Source of the DNA: Chara braunii
Taxonomy: Eukaryota > Streptophyta > Charophyceae > Charales > Characeae
Direction of reading: 5' to 3'
Assembly (NCBI GenBank): GCA_003427395.1
Contig: BFEA01000784.1
Span: 501,595 to 551,069 of the forward strand
Length of the DNA stretch: 49,475 bases
Shown piece after piece: positions 21,500 through 32,065 of the stretch. Made by a program: the position numbers and the translations under genes. The notes under the pieces are model-generated. The model searched no databases, was not told the origin of the DNA, and saw only the letters and a list, made by a program, of their open reading frames with translations. Each line of letters begins with the position of its first letter. Position 1 is the stretch's first letter.

Positions 21500-23560
21500 G
21501 CATGAGGGAAAATAATAAGGGTAAGGTGCACCGTCAAGATCGACATCTTGACGGCCAAGAACATTAGCATCGCTAGTGCAAGCACTAGCGGTAGCAAATG
21601 GGAAGGTTGAAAAGAAAAGAAAAAGTAAAGAAACTTGAGGTGGGAGGCGTGGGAGCAATCCGAAAAATCTCGGATCAGCCTCCCTAAAAAAATGGAGTCA
21701 AAAGAGACTCCATGTGAAAAATAGCCCCCCGGGAGAAAATCGGAGTAGGAGGGGTCACTATGGGAGGAAAATAGAAGTAAAGGGAAGCTCCCATGGGCAT
21801 AGGAAGGGCCAAAACTAAGAGGAAGGGGCTAGAAAAGGGCCTTAACGGCCACTTGACACTTCACATGCTAGAAAAAAGAGAGAAAAAAAAAGAAAATGTG
21901 GGAGAATAAGACAAGAAGAGTGAAAGGGAGTGAGTGAGTTGGCCGTCAGTAGGGACTGCCACAAGTAGGGACTGGCAGGTCCCTACTATCCAAGAAAAGG
22001 AAAAAAGAAAAGAAAAGAAAAGAGAAAAGAAAAGAAAAGAGAAAAGAAAAGAAAAGAGAAAAGAAAAGAAAAGAGAAAAAGGTCTTAACGGTAAAAAACG
22101 ACCATTTGGGGAGATGCATCCGTGATCAGATTCATTCTGGAATATGGCGGCTGCAATGGGCTTTGATTTTCTTTGATTTTTGCAGAGAAAATCAAAGAAA
22201 ATCAAAGCCCCATGCAACCAAAAATAACGGATTGCATGGGGAAGGAGAAACACATGTTTTTGGTGCATCCGGAGCCAATATTGAGCCCGGATGCACTTAT
22301 AAATTTAACGCTTCATTTTCTTTTAGCATGGGGCAAGTTGTGGGGCTGTCGGACTAGAAAAATGGCCATGACTGCAGTCCGAGAAATAACGGACTGCATG
22401 GGGATGCCTAGGCTAAGGGAAAATGAGCCACGACAAGCCCAAAATGCTAGAAAGGAGCAATTTCGGCATGAGAGACAATAAATGGCGAACGGCCTAGAAA
22501 AATCGACACGCATGTAGAGATGATGAGACCACTAAGGGCAAGAGGGCCCCAAAGATAAAAATGGGACACCGTCCGGAATATTGTCAAGGACCAAGTTGGT
22601 CCAAATAATAAAAGTCGAAAAACGGGTTCCGTCGGCGGGACAAGAAAATGGAACTAGTATGGAGGAAAGTGGTGGGGACTCGGGATGTACCAAGGGAACT
22701 ATGAGCAAGCACAAGGAATAATTGTGCAAGCAAACGGTGCCGACAAGATCAAGGATCTAGACGGTGGGAAATATTAGCACCACTAGTGCAAGTGGGGCAA
22801 GTGGGAGAACCATGGGGTGATATTGGGAGGGCTGCCCAACAGTCTGAAATATCTCGGACTAGCTAGGCATGAGAAAATAGAGCCTCAAGAGGCTGAACTT
22901 GAGAAAAAGGCTATCCTTGGAAAATCGGAGCAAAAGGGGCTCAAAATAGGACAAACGCAGATAAAATGGAGCCCTCTAGGAGCATGGGGGTGCCATTGTT
23001 GAAATCCGAGATATAATGACCAAGTACCAACCATGAATCTGGCCTTGAATGAGGCCCTAAGGCCTAGAAAGAGGGTGCACAACAGTTTGACACTTGTCAC
23101 AACTGAAATAAAAGAAAAAAAAAGAAAAATGAGAGAAAAATGAAGGAGAATGAGACAAAAAGGGAGAAAAGAGTGGAGGAGAGTGTGCCGGCTATTGGGA
23201 CCTGCACAGTAGGGACTGGCAGGTCCCAACTGTGACCTCATCCCTCCTAGAATGAGGGAGGGCAATCCGGATTGCAAAGATATGGCGCTTGGGGCCATAT
23301 CTCAATAAAATCTAAATTAAAAAGAAGAAAAGGAGAGAAAATGCAAAAGAGAAATGACCGGTTTTCTTTTGGACCATGGATCTGAGATCAGATCTCATGG
23401 TGGAGAGGAACTAGCCGTTTTTTGTGGGCCAGCTCAAAACGGCTAACTTCGGAATGAAGTGGCAGCCAGAAATGGAAAGAAACAAAAGACGGAAAATGAC
23501 AAAACTGTGCATTTGGCCCAAAAATAGAGCCAGATGCACCAAAAATTTACAAAGTGGACT
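21500..23560. repeat. Two diverged direct copies of a ~1-kb noncoding unit
   Basis: Segments about 21500-22560 and 22715-23560 follow the same order: GGTGC..TCAAGAT..GACGG..., ATTAGCA.C.CTAGTGCAAG, an AATCTCGGA.. or TATCTCGGAC motif, a purine-rich AAAGAAAA run, TAGGGACTGGCAGGTCCC, a GATCAGAT segment, and a GATGCAC..AAATTTA segment. They are well diverged. A purine-only AAAAG tract at about 21995-22080 sits in the first copy. Confidence 0.6.
22158..22210. repeat. Perfect 23-bp inverted repeat with 7-base loop
   Basis: The arm 22158-22180 (GGGCTTTGATTTTCTTTGAT plus TTT) is exactly complementary to 22188-22210 around TGCAGAG. An imperfect extension continues outward (CTGCAAT against ATGCAA). 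Each arm also contains two copies of CTTTGATTTT. Confidence 0.9.
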
Positions 23561-24441
23561 TAGGGGCTCAAAATTATAGCAAGGGCTACTTGGGGGTGAC
23601 ACAGAATATTGTTGGCCTTGGATCTCAGCCATATCCAAGGCTGAAAATGTGCCGCTGCATGGAAAAATATCTCGGCCTACCAAAAATGGGTACAAACAGA
23701 AAAAATTGAGAAAAAGGCCCACAAGGCATTTTTTTCTCAAGTAAAATTGCCCCTTGGGCATTAGGACCCAAGGGGGCAGCATTTGAGAGGTGAAAAGGAG
23801 GCCGGAGTAGGCCAAGAGGTAATCCGAGTTGGTACCAACCACTCGGACTGCATGTACTTGGCCAAAAAGATGCCCGGGTACCTTCGGAAGGGCCTAGTAG
23901 TAGAATTTTACCTTGGGGGTACCTCGGTTCACCTCAAGGCACATGGGGAGGCTCATAGGCTGGTCGGACTGCTGGTTTCAGCCTACATAAGCTGGGAATT
24001 CAGTCCGCCACTTTCACAATTGCATGAGGAGTGCCCATAGTGCCCAAGTGAGCTCATAGGAGCACTCTTTCACTTGGAGAGAGGAGAGGGGAACCCATGC
24101 CAGTTTAGGAGCTCGGTGAAGGCCATGAGCTTGGGAGAGGAGCTCTAGAGACTAGTGGTAGTAAGGCTGGCCCTAGGGAGGTGATCCTCCATAGCCCCTA
24201 CGTGTGAGGAAGAGAGAGAGGCTAGAGGGAGTCCCATTAGCCCTCCTAGAGGGGTGGACTCCATAGCTATGGTGATTGGAGCTTATGGTAACTTGGGAGA
24301 AAGTGAGAAAGAGAGGAGAGAGGCTTGAAGAAGAAGGGGGCCATAGCCAAGAACGTGTTTTGTGCAATGAAGAAGAAGCCTCATCAAGATTGAGACTCCA
24401 TCTCCAAGACATTAACAAGGTGAGTGGAAGGAAGAGGATTT

Positions 24442-24570
24442 GTCTTCTTCTTCTTCTTCTTCCTTTTCTTCCTCTTCTTCTTCTTCTTCTTTTCCTTCTT
24501 CCTCTTCCTCCTCCTCGTCTTATTCTTCCTCTTTCTCTTCTTCCTCTTCTTCTTCATCTTCTTCTTCCTA
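24442..24570. repeat. (CTT)n-rich pyrimidine tract
   Basis: TTCTTCTTCTTC runs with CCT interruptions; low complexity, just before satellite A resumes. The frames it opens are not credible proteins. Confidence 0.9.
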
Positions 24571-24585
24571 TTGGGCTACTCAAAC

Positions 24586-26845
24586 TCTTGGTTTTCATTC
24601 ACACACTAGTAGGTAGTACTCCAATTTTTCTATGAATGATCTCATGCTCATTTCTTGTGATTTTGACTAGTGTAGATCTTACATTTCACTCACGTGTTAG
24701 TAGGAGATGCTCCGATTCGTCCATGGATAACCTCTTGCTTGTATCTTGTGATATAGTCTAGTGTGACTCTTGTTTTTCACTCACACACTAGTAGGTAGTA
24801 CTCCGATTTTTCTATGAATGATCTCATGCTCATTTCTTGTGATTTGGACTAGTGTAGATCTTNNNNNNNNNNNNNNNNNNNNNNNNNNNNNNNNNNNNNN
24901 NNNNNNNNNNNNNNNNNNNNNNNNNNNNNNNNNNNNNNNNNNNNNNNNNNNNNNNNNNNNNNNNNNNNNNNNNNNNNNNNNNNNNNNNNNNNNNNNNNNN
25001 NNNNNNNNNNNNNNNNNNNNNNNNNNNNNNNNNNNNNNNNNNNNNNNNNNNNNNNNNNNNNNNNNNNNNNNNNNNNNNNNNNNNNNNNNNNNNNNNNNNN
25101 NNNNNNNNNNNNNNNNNNNNNNNNNNNNNNNNNNNNNNNNNNNNNNNNNNNNNNNNNNNNNNNNNNNNNNNNNNNNNNNNNNNNNNNNNNNNNNNNNNNN
25201 NNNNNNNNNNNNNNNNNNNNNNNNNNNNNNNNNNNNNNNNNNNNNNNNNNNNNNNNNNNNNNNNNNNNNNNNNNNNNNNNNNNNNNNNNNNNNNNNNNNN
25301 NNNNNNNNNNNNNNNNNNNNNNNNNNNNNNNNNNNNNNNNNNNNNNNNNNNNNNNNNNNNNNNNNNNNNNNNNNNNNNNNNNNNNNNNNNNNNNNNNNNN
25401 NNNNNNNNNNNNNNNNNNNNNNNNNNNNNNNNNNNNNNNNNNNNNNNNNNNNNNNNNNNNNNNNNNNNNNNNNNNNNNNNNNNNNNNNNNNNNNNNNNNN
25501 NNNNNNNNNNNNNNNNNNNNNNNNNNNNNNNNNNNNNNNNNNNNNNNNNNNNNNNNNNNNNNNNNNNNNNNNNNNNNNNNNNNNNNNNNNNNNNNNNNNN
25601 NNNNNNNNNNNNNNNNNNNNNNNNNNNNNNNNNNNNNNNNNNNNNNNNNNNNNNNNNNNNNNNNNNNNNNNNNNNNNNNNNNNNNNNNNNNNTGTGATAT
25701 AGCCTAGTGTAACTCTTGCATTTCACTCACACACTAGTAGGAGATGTTCCGATTCTTTTATGGATGATCTCATGTTCAATCTTTGTGATTTGGGCTACCT
25801 CAACTCTGGCATTTCACTCACATGCTAGTAAGTAGTGTTCCGATTCTTCTATGAATGATCCCATGTTCAATCTTTGTGATTTGGGCTACTTCAACTCTTG
25901 GATTTCACTCACATACTAATAGGAGATGCTCCGCTTCTTCTATGAATGATCTCATGCTCATTACTTGTGATTTGGACTAGTATAGATCATGCTTTTCACT
26001 CACATACTAGTAGGAGATTATCCGATTCTTCCATGGATGATCTCTTGCTCAAATCCTGTGATATAGCCCAGTGTAACTCTTGCATTTCACTCACACACTA
26101 GTAGGAAATGTTCCGATTCTTTTATGGATGATCTCATGTTCAATCTTCGTGATTTGGGCTACCTCAACTCTTGCATTTCACTCACATGCTAGTAGGTAGT
26201 GTTCCGATTCTTGTATGAATGATCCCATGTTCAATCTTTGTGATTTGAGCTACTTCAACTCTTGCATTTCACTCACATACTAATAGGAGATGCTCCGCTT
26301 CCTCTATGAATGATCTCATGCTCATTACTTATGATTTGGACTAGTGTACATCATGCTTTTCACTCACACACTAGTAGGAGATGGTCTGATTCTTCCATTG
26401 ACGATCTCTTGCTTAAATCTTGTGATATAGCCTAGTGTAGATCATGTTTTTCACTCACATGCTAGTAGGAGATGATCCGATTCTTTCATGGATGATCTCT
26501 TGCTCAAATCTTGTGATATAGCCTAGTGTAACTCTTGCACTTCCCTCACACACTAGTAGGAGATGTTCTGATTCTTTCATGGATGGTCCCATGCTCGTTA
26601 CTTGTGATTTGGACTTCATGCCTTTTCACTCACATGCCAGTAGGAGATAATCTGATTCTTCATGGGAGGTCTCATACTCATTACTTGTGATTTGGACTAG
26701 TGGAGATCTTGCCTTTTCACTCACATGCTAGAAGAGGGTGCTCCGATTTTTTCATGCATGATCCCATGTTGATTACTTGTGATTTGGACTAGTGTCGATC
26801 TTGCTTTTCACTCACATGCTATTAGGAGATCCTCCGGTTCTTTTA
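24586..26845. repeat. Satellite A, ~91-bp tandem repeat (right array, with gap)
   Basis: The same ~91-92-bp units as at the left edge (TTTCACTCACACACTAGTAGG, GATGTTCCGATTC, GATGATCTCATG, TTGTGATTTGG). From 26427 on they can be aligned unit by unit with window position 1 onward. The array contains an 830-base assembly gap, so its true length is unknown. It is cut at 26845 by mitochondrial DNA. Confidence 0.9.
24863..25692. other. Assembly gap (run of N)
   Basis: 830 undetermined bases flanked on both sides by satellite A, so the missing sequence is probably satellite too. Confidence 0.97.
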
Positions 26846-27085
26846 GAACTGAGAGAAGCCATCCCTAGTACGAGAGGACTGGGATGGGTCAACCTATGGT
26901 GGACCGGTTGTCATGCCAGTGGCATTGCTGGGTAGCTACGTTGGTATGGGAGAACCGNTGAAAGCATATAAGCGGGAAACCCCTCTTGAAAAAAGTTATC
27001 ATACAAAGTNAAAGACCATCACTTGAATAGGCGAGAAGTAAAAGCACCGTGAGGTGTGAAGCTTACTCGTACTAATTACGATTCC
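26846..27085 (+). rRNA. rrn26: 3' end of mitochondrial large-subunit rRNA (fragment)
   Basis: It contains the sarcin-ricin loop core CTAGTACGAGAGGACTGGGA, then GTTGTCATGCCAGTGGCATT, GCTGGGTAGCTACG and TGAAAGCATATAAGCGGGAA, the usual order at the end of organellar 23S-like rRNA. The terminal GTGAGGTGTGAAGCTTACTC with GTACTAATTA corresponds to the 3' closing segment of such RNAs. Only about the last 240 bases are present. Mitochondrial rather than plastid origin is taken from nad4L next to it. As a nuclear fragment it is not functional. Confidence 0.8.
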
Positions 27086-27125
27086 GACTATCGGGGATAA
27101 TGGGGATAAATACAAATATCGGATT

Positions 27126-27437
27126 ATGGATTTAGTGAAATATTTAACATTTTCAATGATTCTTTTTCTTTTAGGCATTTGGGGAATCTTTTTAAATAGA
27201 AAGAATATCCTTATTATGTTAATATCAATTGAGTTAATGTTACTTGCCGTCAATTTGAATTTTTTAGTCTTTTCTGTTTATCTAGATGACATGATGGGTC
27301 AATTATTTGCTTTATTCGTATTAACTGTAACTGCTGCAGAATCTGCTATTGGGCTCGCTATTCTTGTTATTACTTTTCGAATTCGTGGCACTATTGAAAT
27401 CTACCCAAACCAAAACAAGTGGNCCATTTCCGCTTAA
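27126..27437 (+). pseudogene. nad4L: NADH dehydrogenase subunit 4L, nuclear copy of mitochondrial nad4L
   Basis: 103 codons from ATG to TAA with no internal stop. The protein has the three hydrophobic segments of NAD4L and its signature stretches: [20 protein letters not shown] (residues about 27-46), [20 protein letters not shown] and [16 protein letters not shown]. In mitochondria this is a membrane subunit of complex I involved in proton translocation. The C-terminus (IYPNQNKW then ISA, with one ambiguous base at 27423) differs from the usual plant ending. Its open frame suggests recent transfer, but in the nucleus it lacks a promoter or targeting sequence and is not expected to work. Confidence 0.85.
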
Positions 27438-27590
27438 GAAAGACGCCTAAAAAAGAGGCGCCTTAGATTAGAGAAAAGAAACAAACAAAAAAAGAAAAGA
27501 AAAAGAAAGAAAGACACCGTAGCCTCGCCTAATCGGCGGAATGAATGAATAGCAGGCTACCCTATATTCAATAAATGAATTTAATTTCAG

Positions 27591-28395
27591 GTTGATCTCA
27601 TACTCATTGCTTGTGATTTGGCCAGTGTAGATCTTGCTTTTCTCTCACGAGCTAGTAGGAAATGCTCCGCTTCTCCTATGGATGATCTCGGGCTCAACAC
27701 TTGCAAATTAGCCTAACGAAAGTCTTGATTTTCACGAGCTAGTTGATATTTCCTCCATGTGTATGTGTCTTTCACTAGTTCTAGCTTCTCATTGTCAAGT
27801 TCGTGTGTGTTGTGATGTTTCGGTTCCTACTTGGTTGATCCTTCATCCATGTGCATGTGTCCTTCAGTAGTTCAAGTATCTCATTGTCAAGCTCATGTAT
27901 GTTGTGATGTTCCGGTCCCTACTTAGTTGATCTTTCCTCCATGTGCATGTGTCCTTCACTATTTCAAGTATCTCATTGTCTAGTTAATGTATGTTGTGAT
28001 GTTCCGGTTCCTACTTAGTTGATCTTTCCTCGATGTGTATGTGCTTTTCACTAGTTTTAGCTTCTCATTGTCAAGTTCATGTATGTTGAGATGTTCCGGG
28101 TCATGCTTAGTTGATCTTTCCTCTATGTGTATTTGCTTTTCAGTAGCTCTAGCTTATCATTGTCAAGTTCATGTATGTTGTGATGTTCCGGGTCATACTT
28201 AGTTGATCTTTCCTCTATGTGTATGTGCTTTTCACTAGTTCTAGCTTCTCATTGTCAAGTTCATGTATGTTGAAGTGTTCCAATTCGTGCTTATTCGATC
28301 TTTCACTATGGGATGAGTGACCGACATTTGGTTGCTACTACGGGGAGCTGATTTGATTAGGATTAGAAGTTTCTTTTTCTCTCTCCCCCTTTCTC

Positions 28396-28466
<71 letters not shown>
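27591..28466. repeat. Remnant satellite A, about six satellite B units, then (CTAT)n
   Basis: Satellite A resumes after the mitochondrial insert to about 27735, switches abruptly to satellite B (92-bp units to about 28265), then passes into the CTCT/CTAT microsatellite (28379-28466). This is the right-hand counterpart of 440-2473, shortened. Confidence 0.88.
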
Positions 28467-28467
<1 letters not shown>

Positions 28468-29631
28468 CCTCTCCTTACTCCTCTGTTTCCCTCCCTCTTC
28501 GCATTGCCCTTTCTCTCCCTCTCTTTTCCCCTCACTTGGCATATGATTAACCTTTCTCCCCTCACTTGGTATATTGCCATGGTGCGAACGGTAAAAAGAG
28601 ATCAGACCTCACTTGGTGCAGAAAGAGGGCAAGGGGAGGGTAGCCGGTCCCTTGTGCCACCAAGAAGGCAAAAGAAAGGACGGTTGGGAAAGTGGGTAAA
28701 AGAGGCGGAATCCGAGAGAGAGTATAAGTGGAAGCAAGGTCAGTTTGACTCAACCATTTCCCCGACAGCATGACTATGAGAAGAGGATGGGCTGATTGAG
28801 CAAAGAAAGGGAACAAATAACAGCCAAAGAGCATGGAAAAGATAGGCATGTGGGAATGGCTATGTGTTGACCCCCAACGGGGAGTTGTATGAATCTTTGC
28901 TTTGTGTGGGATTGTGCAGGTAAGTGAAGGCTAAGGATGCCTTGAGCGGGATAGGGCCGGGAGGAACCGGGCATAAAAAAGGAAAAGGGAAGAGGGGCAA
29001 AGGGGCTATGGGACCCTTAGCATAAAGCCAACCCATGGAAATGACCTTTGCGTTTGAGAGTTGGAATGTAAATAAGAGAATGGAGTGTTATCTTGCCAAG
29101 GGAAATGTGAAGTTGTGCGTGCATGCATGTAAAGGCCCCGAAAAGACTAAGGGGCCTGCGTCAATAGGGTTGAGTAAGATGTATGAGACCCGATGGGTGA
29201 GTAGAGAGGCGAGGGGAAGGACGGCATCGCCGCACCCCGATGACGCCGTAGGAACACAATGGTTAGGGAAATGGTGCGCGGCCTAAGGATGACGCTTCGC
29301 CTGCGCACAAGAGAAGAGAGACCCTCAAAGAACCCTTGGACTGCCTGCGTATTGGAAAGAGCAATTGTCTGAGAACTCAACCAAGAATAAAAAAAAATCA
29401 GCGTTGCGGAATGACCAGTGAGACTACCACCCGGCGTGACGGCTGAGTGACATCCCCAATGTCAAAGCTCTCTCGTGCGATGGCCCACCCCCATCCATCT
29501 CAAAGCACTAGGTGGGGGTGACCCTGGGACGAATGGCCCGCGCCTTGAGCATGAGCGTGGGCTGGCCGAGCCAACTGGGACCCGCAGTGGGGTCGACTAA
29601 GGCTCGAAAGTCTACCGGGTTTGACCCTACA

Positions 29632-30678
29632 CTGTGGACTTGGCCTTTCGGTACTGTAGCAGCTGCGACTTTGACCCTTCTGGACTGTAGCAACTACGAC
29701 CCTGACTCTTCAAGAAGGCTACAACTACGACCTTTAGACGTGACTAGGACTCCTATCCGACAGGTCCACAGATCGAACCCATGCTACTTATGGACCCTAT
29801 GACAACCTATCGACTGTTAAAAATAGACAGGTCGCGGGTTCAACTCTACGGGTCGACACAGGTACTGTACACAGGTAAGGTAGGGACTAGGGATCGAGCC
29901 CTGGGATCTGCATCAGCTACTGCGAACTGGTGAATACCGTTTCACAACCGTTCAGAATGAAATAAACAAAGCACCGTAGAGAGATATAGCATGGCAAACA
30001 AGATACTCCATTCATTCACTCGTCAGGTGCGTAGGCAGTTCACACACCTCACACACAATCAAGACTATGGAGAATGGAAGAAGAACCCAGAAAACCCCAA
30101 CTGGCAATCAATTCCATGCACACACACATGGGCACCCTGGCGGCACGACACTTACCTAAGTGGCCGGGCTCTTGAGATGAAAGAACTCACCCCCCTCTCA
30201 CATAGTCCTCCTGACCCAATGAGCATCCTCTACACTAGTGTCCTATCATCTAGGAGGGTCAACATCTACCCCAAAGTACAAAGTCGGATCCCCTGTCGAT
30301 GTTGAAGATCAAAGCAGCAACTTGCAGTCCGTAGGTGCAGATATGGCTGCCACCCTCAAGCTCGCCTGACTTGAGGGGAACCCTAAAGTCACTCCTCGTC
30401 TTCCTTGAAGTCCAGATTCAAGTTGTAGGTGCCCTTCAATGTCGCCTCTCTCAAATTGCATCACGTCCCACCTTGTGTCTCGCCACCACAAACATGCACT
30501 CAAGCAACCTGGTCGGGTCTAGTGTCGACCCTGCACGGCCCTGCCAGGTGGGAGCAGCTTCCCTTCACCACGCTGCCCCACTTAACCCTAACTTCCAGCC
30601 CTAACCCTAAGTGGTTAGCCCTTACCACTAGGGTTAGGGTTATGGCAGCAAAATCAACTCTCGCCAGCAAGTAGAATC
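29632..30678 (-). mobile_element. Leader and possible start of an LTR retroelement on the - strand
   Basis: This stretch lies directly downstream, on the - strand, of an initiator-tRNA primer site and an LTR. It abuts the right end of the giant element at 29631. A short - strand frame (30309-30503) contains QLESGLQGRRGVTLGFP but no recognised Gag domain. No RT or integrase follows, so the element is cut off here, perhaps by insertion or deletion at 29631/29632. Confidence 0.4.
30599..30642. repeat. Imperfect hairpin with CCCTAA/TTAGGG motifs
   Basis: CCCTAACCCTAAGTGGT pairs with ACCACTAGGGTTAGGG around GCCCTT, with one base missing in the right arm. Only two telomere-like repeats occur on each side, so a telomeric origin is uncertain. 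Confidence 0.6.
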
Positions 30679-30692
30679 CTCTCCGATACCAA
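30679..30692 (-). other. Primer-binding site, initiator tRNA-Met type (- strand)
   Basis: Read on the - strand, TTGGTATCGGAGAGG follows directly after an LTR ending CGTAACA. Plant elements primed by initiator tRNA-Met carry TGGTATCAGAG; here one base differs within that core. Confidence 0.65.
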
Positions 30693-32065
30693 TGTTACGA
30701 TCCTGGCCAATTTCGAAGTATACATTCATCTGAAAGTACAATGCCATCCAATTGCAAAAAGAAATGAATGAACTTGAGAGGACAGAGAGGGAAAGAAGAA
30801 GAAGAAGAAGTAAGAAAGAAGAAGAAGATGATGTACTCCAGCATAGACCAATGACAAGGCTCTTCTTCTTCACCAACCAATCTCTTCCTCCTTAACTCCT
30901 CCCCTCTTATTCAAACAAGAAATAACAATAATAATGTTGAATGACTGAACCAGAATCAATGTCCGAATCCCACTTCTACTGCAGGCACAACATGAGGTTC
31001 ACCATAGCCATGGCCACCCTTCCTCTTCCTCTACACACAGGCCGAGGCTATGGCGGACTACTGAGGCTTCAGCCTCCTGTCCAAAGGACAACCCAAAGCA
31101 GCTATGTCGCTGCCCCACTTCAAGGTCATCACCATGCAGCTATGCCGCTGCCCACTCAACCGCCATGCCTGACTCTGCCCCGAGCTTCCTTGATGCGGCA
31201 CTACGCCCACTGGCGCCTTCCAGATGCAGCGCCAAACAAGGTGGTGAAGATGGTGTCTGCCATAGCCAGGTAAGTACCCCACCACTCTCCTCCTTTGTCC
31301 CCTTCTCCCTCCTCCTCCTACCGGTAGAGCTCCACCATAGCCAAGGTGGAAGCTCCCGGCTTCTTCCTCCCAGCAGCACTGTAGTACCCCGCTCCACTCC
31401 AGCCAGCGCTCCAGCAGCGCGTCGCCAAACTTGCACACTGAAGAATGAGGCTGAGTTCTTGCCTCAGCCTCTTGATATAGCGGCCTGCTTGCCTCTTGGG
31501 CGGTGACTTCCAGGCCGCTCGGCCTCCCAAGCAACCGGTACCTCCTCCCTTTTGGAGAGAAACATCATTGCAGACTCTGATATTGCCCGTGCAGGCTCTA
31601 GACTCAGACTGGATGGACTGGTACCGGCCTAGACCTAGCCTACCGCTACTGGGCCACTAAAAATGCCAACTTTGTCTTTTTCTGCTCGGCCTCGAGTACC
31701 CGGCACATCTACCGCTACTGGGTGCGGTACCGGCCTACCTGCTACTTGAGTGTTTTTTCCGCTGCTCTAAGCATTGCGGCCCCCTGGCTCCGCTACTTGA
31801 GTGTTTTCCTTGCTGCAACCCTCAATGCCACGGCCATAGGTAAGTACCGGCCCTACGGGCCTACCAAACAAGCAAGTACCCTTGCGGGTCGCACACACAC
31901 TCATACCGACAAGCACTCAGACAGGCGCACAGGTCACAAGCACGCACACACAGACAGACTTAGAAAACACAGCAGAATGCGGGTATCTCAGCAAGGCATC
32001 CATTCCATCGGCAGAACTTCAGAAATCAGCAGTGTTCTCAGTCTGTGTTTTGACGGGTCATTACA
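30693..32065 (-). mobile_element. LTR on the - strand, related to the LTR at 44836
   Basis: On the - strand the right edge may be TGTAATGACCCG (at 32065) and the left edge is ...GATCGTAACA (at 30693), directly before the primer site. About 31370-32050 matches 44845-45545 in reverse complement, including GTGTGTGCGACCCGCAAGGG, CAAGTAGCAGGTAGGCCGG and TATAGCGGCCTGCTTG (CCTCTTGGGCGG beyond). The remaining part (30693-31360) has no match at the other site. No paired LTR for this element lies in the window. Confidence 0.55.

Larger units (their letters stand above)
17035..24585. other. Long noncoding region with several tandem repeats (3' part of the giant element)
   Basis: No protein with recognisable character appears on either strand over about 7.5 kb. 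Open frames here are by-products of repeats or of purine-rich sequence. The region is G-rich on the + strand and holds the tandem repeats listed separately. The polypurine tract and left edge of the 3' LTR must lie somewhere here or in the satellite to its right, because the matching left edge of the 5' LTR is outside the window. GAGGAGAAGAGAAA near 17046 is one candidate purine tract. Confidence 0.5.
26846..27590 (+). other. Nuclear insert of mitochondrial DNA (NUMT)
   Basis: Satellite A is interrupted after CTCCGGTTCTTTTA and resumes with GTTGATCTCATACTCATTGC. The uninterrupted version is present in the left copy (about 391-445: CTCCACTTGTTTTATGGTTG then ATCTC). The insert holds the 3' end of large-subunit rRNA, nad4L and about 150 bp of flank with a GACGCCT/AGGCGCC hairpin. 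Two bases or so of target are missing and no target duplication is evident, as in end-joining capture. Three ambiguous bases (26958, 27010, 27423) lie within it. Confidence 0.85.
26427..29631 (+). mobile_element. 3' LTR of the giant retrotransposon (part matching the 5' copy)
   Basis: It aligns with 1-3637 through satellite A, satellite B, the microsatellite and the unique part, ending at the same CCCTACA. It differs by the mitochondrial insert at 26846-27590 and by a shorter satellite region: the join TCTTGATTTTCAC/GAGCTAGTTGAT near 27735 skips most of satellite B and the transition seen in the left copy. TATA-like box and splice donor are conserved at 28723 and 28919. The left edge cannot be fixed. 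Confidence 0.55.

Noticed and set aside
24424-24635. Phe- or Leu-rich frames resembling membrane proteins
   Set aside because: They are translations of a CTT simple repeat.
24818-25726. Long frames on both strands across the gap
   Set aside because: They consist almost wholly of undetermined bases.
27126-27437. Functional nuclear-encoded NAD4L
   Set aside because: No targeting sequence, intron or promoter; it sits with rRNA in mitochondrial order within satellite DNA.
29830-29862. GCGGGTTCAACTC segment resembling a tRNA T arm
   Set aside because: The remaining tRNA arms are absent.
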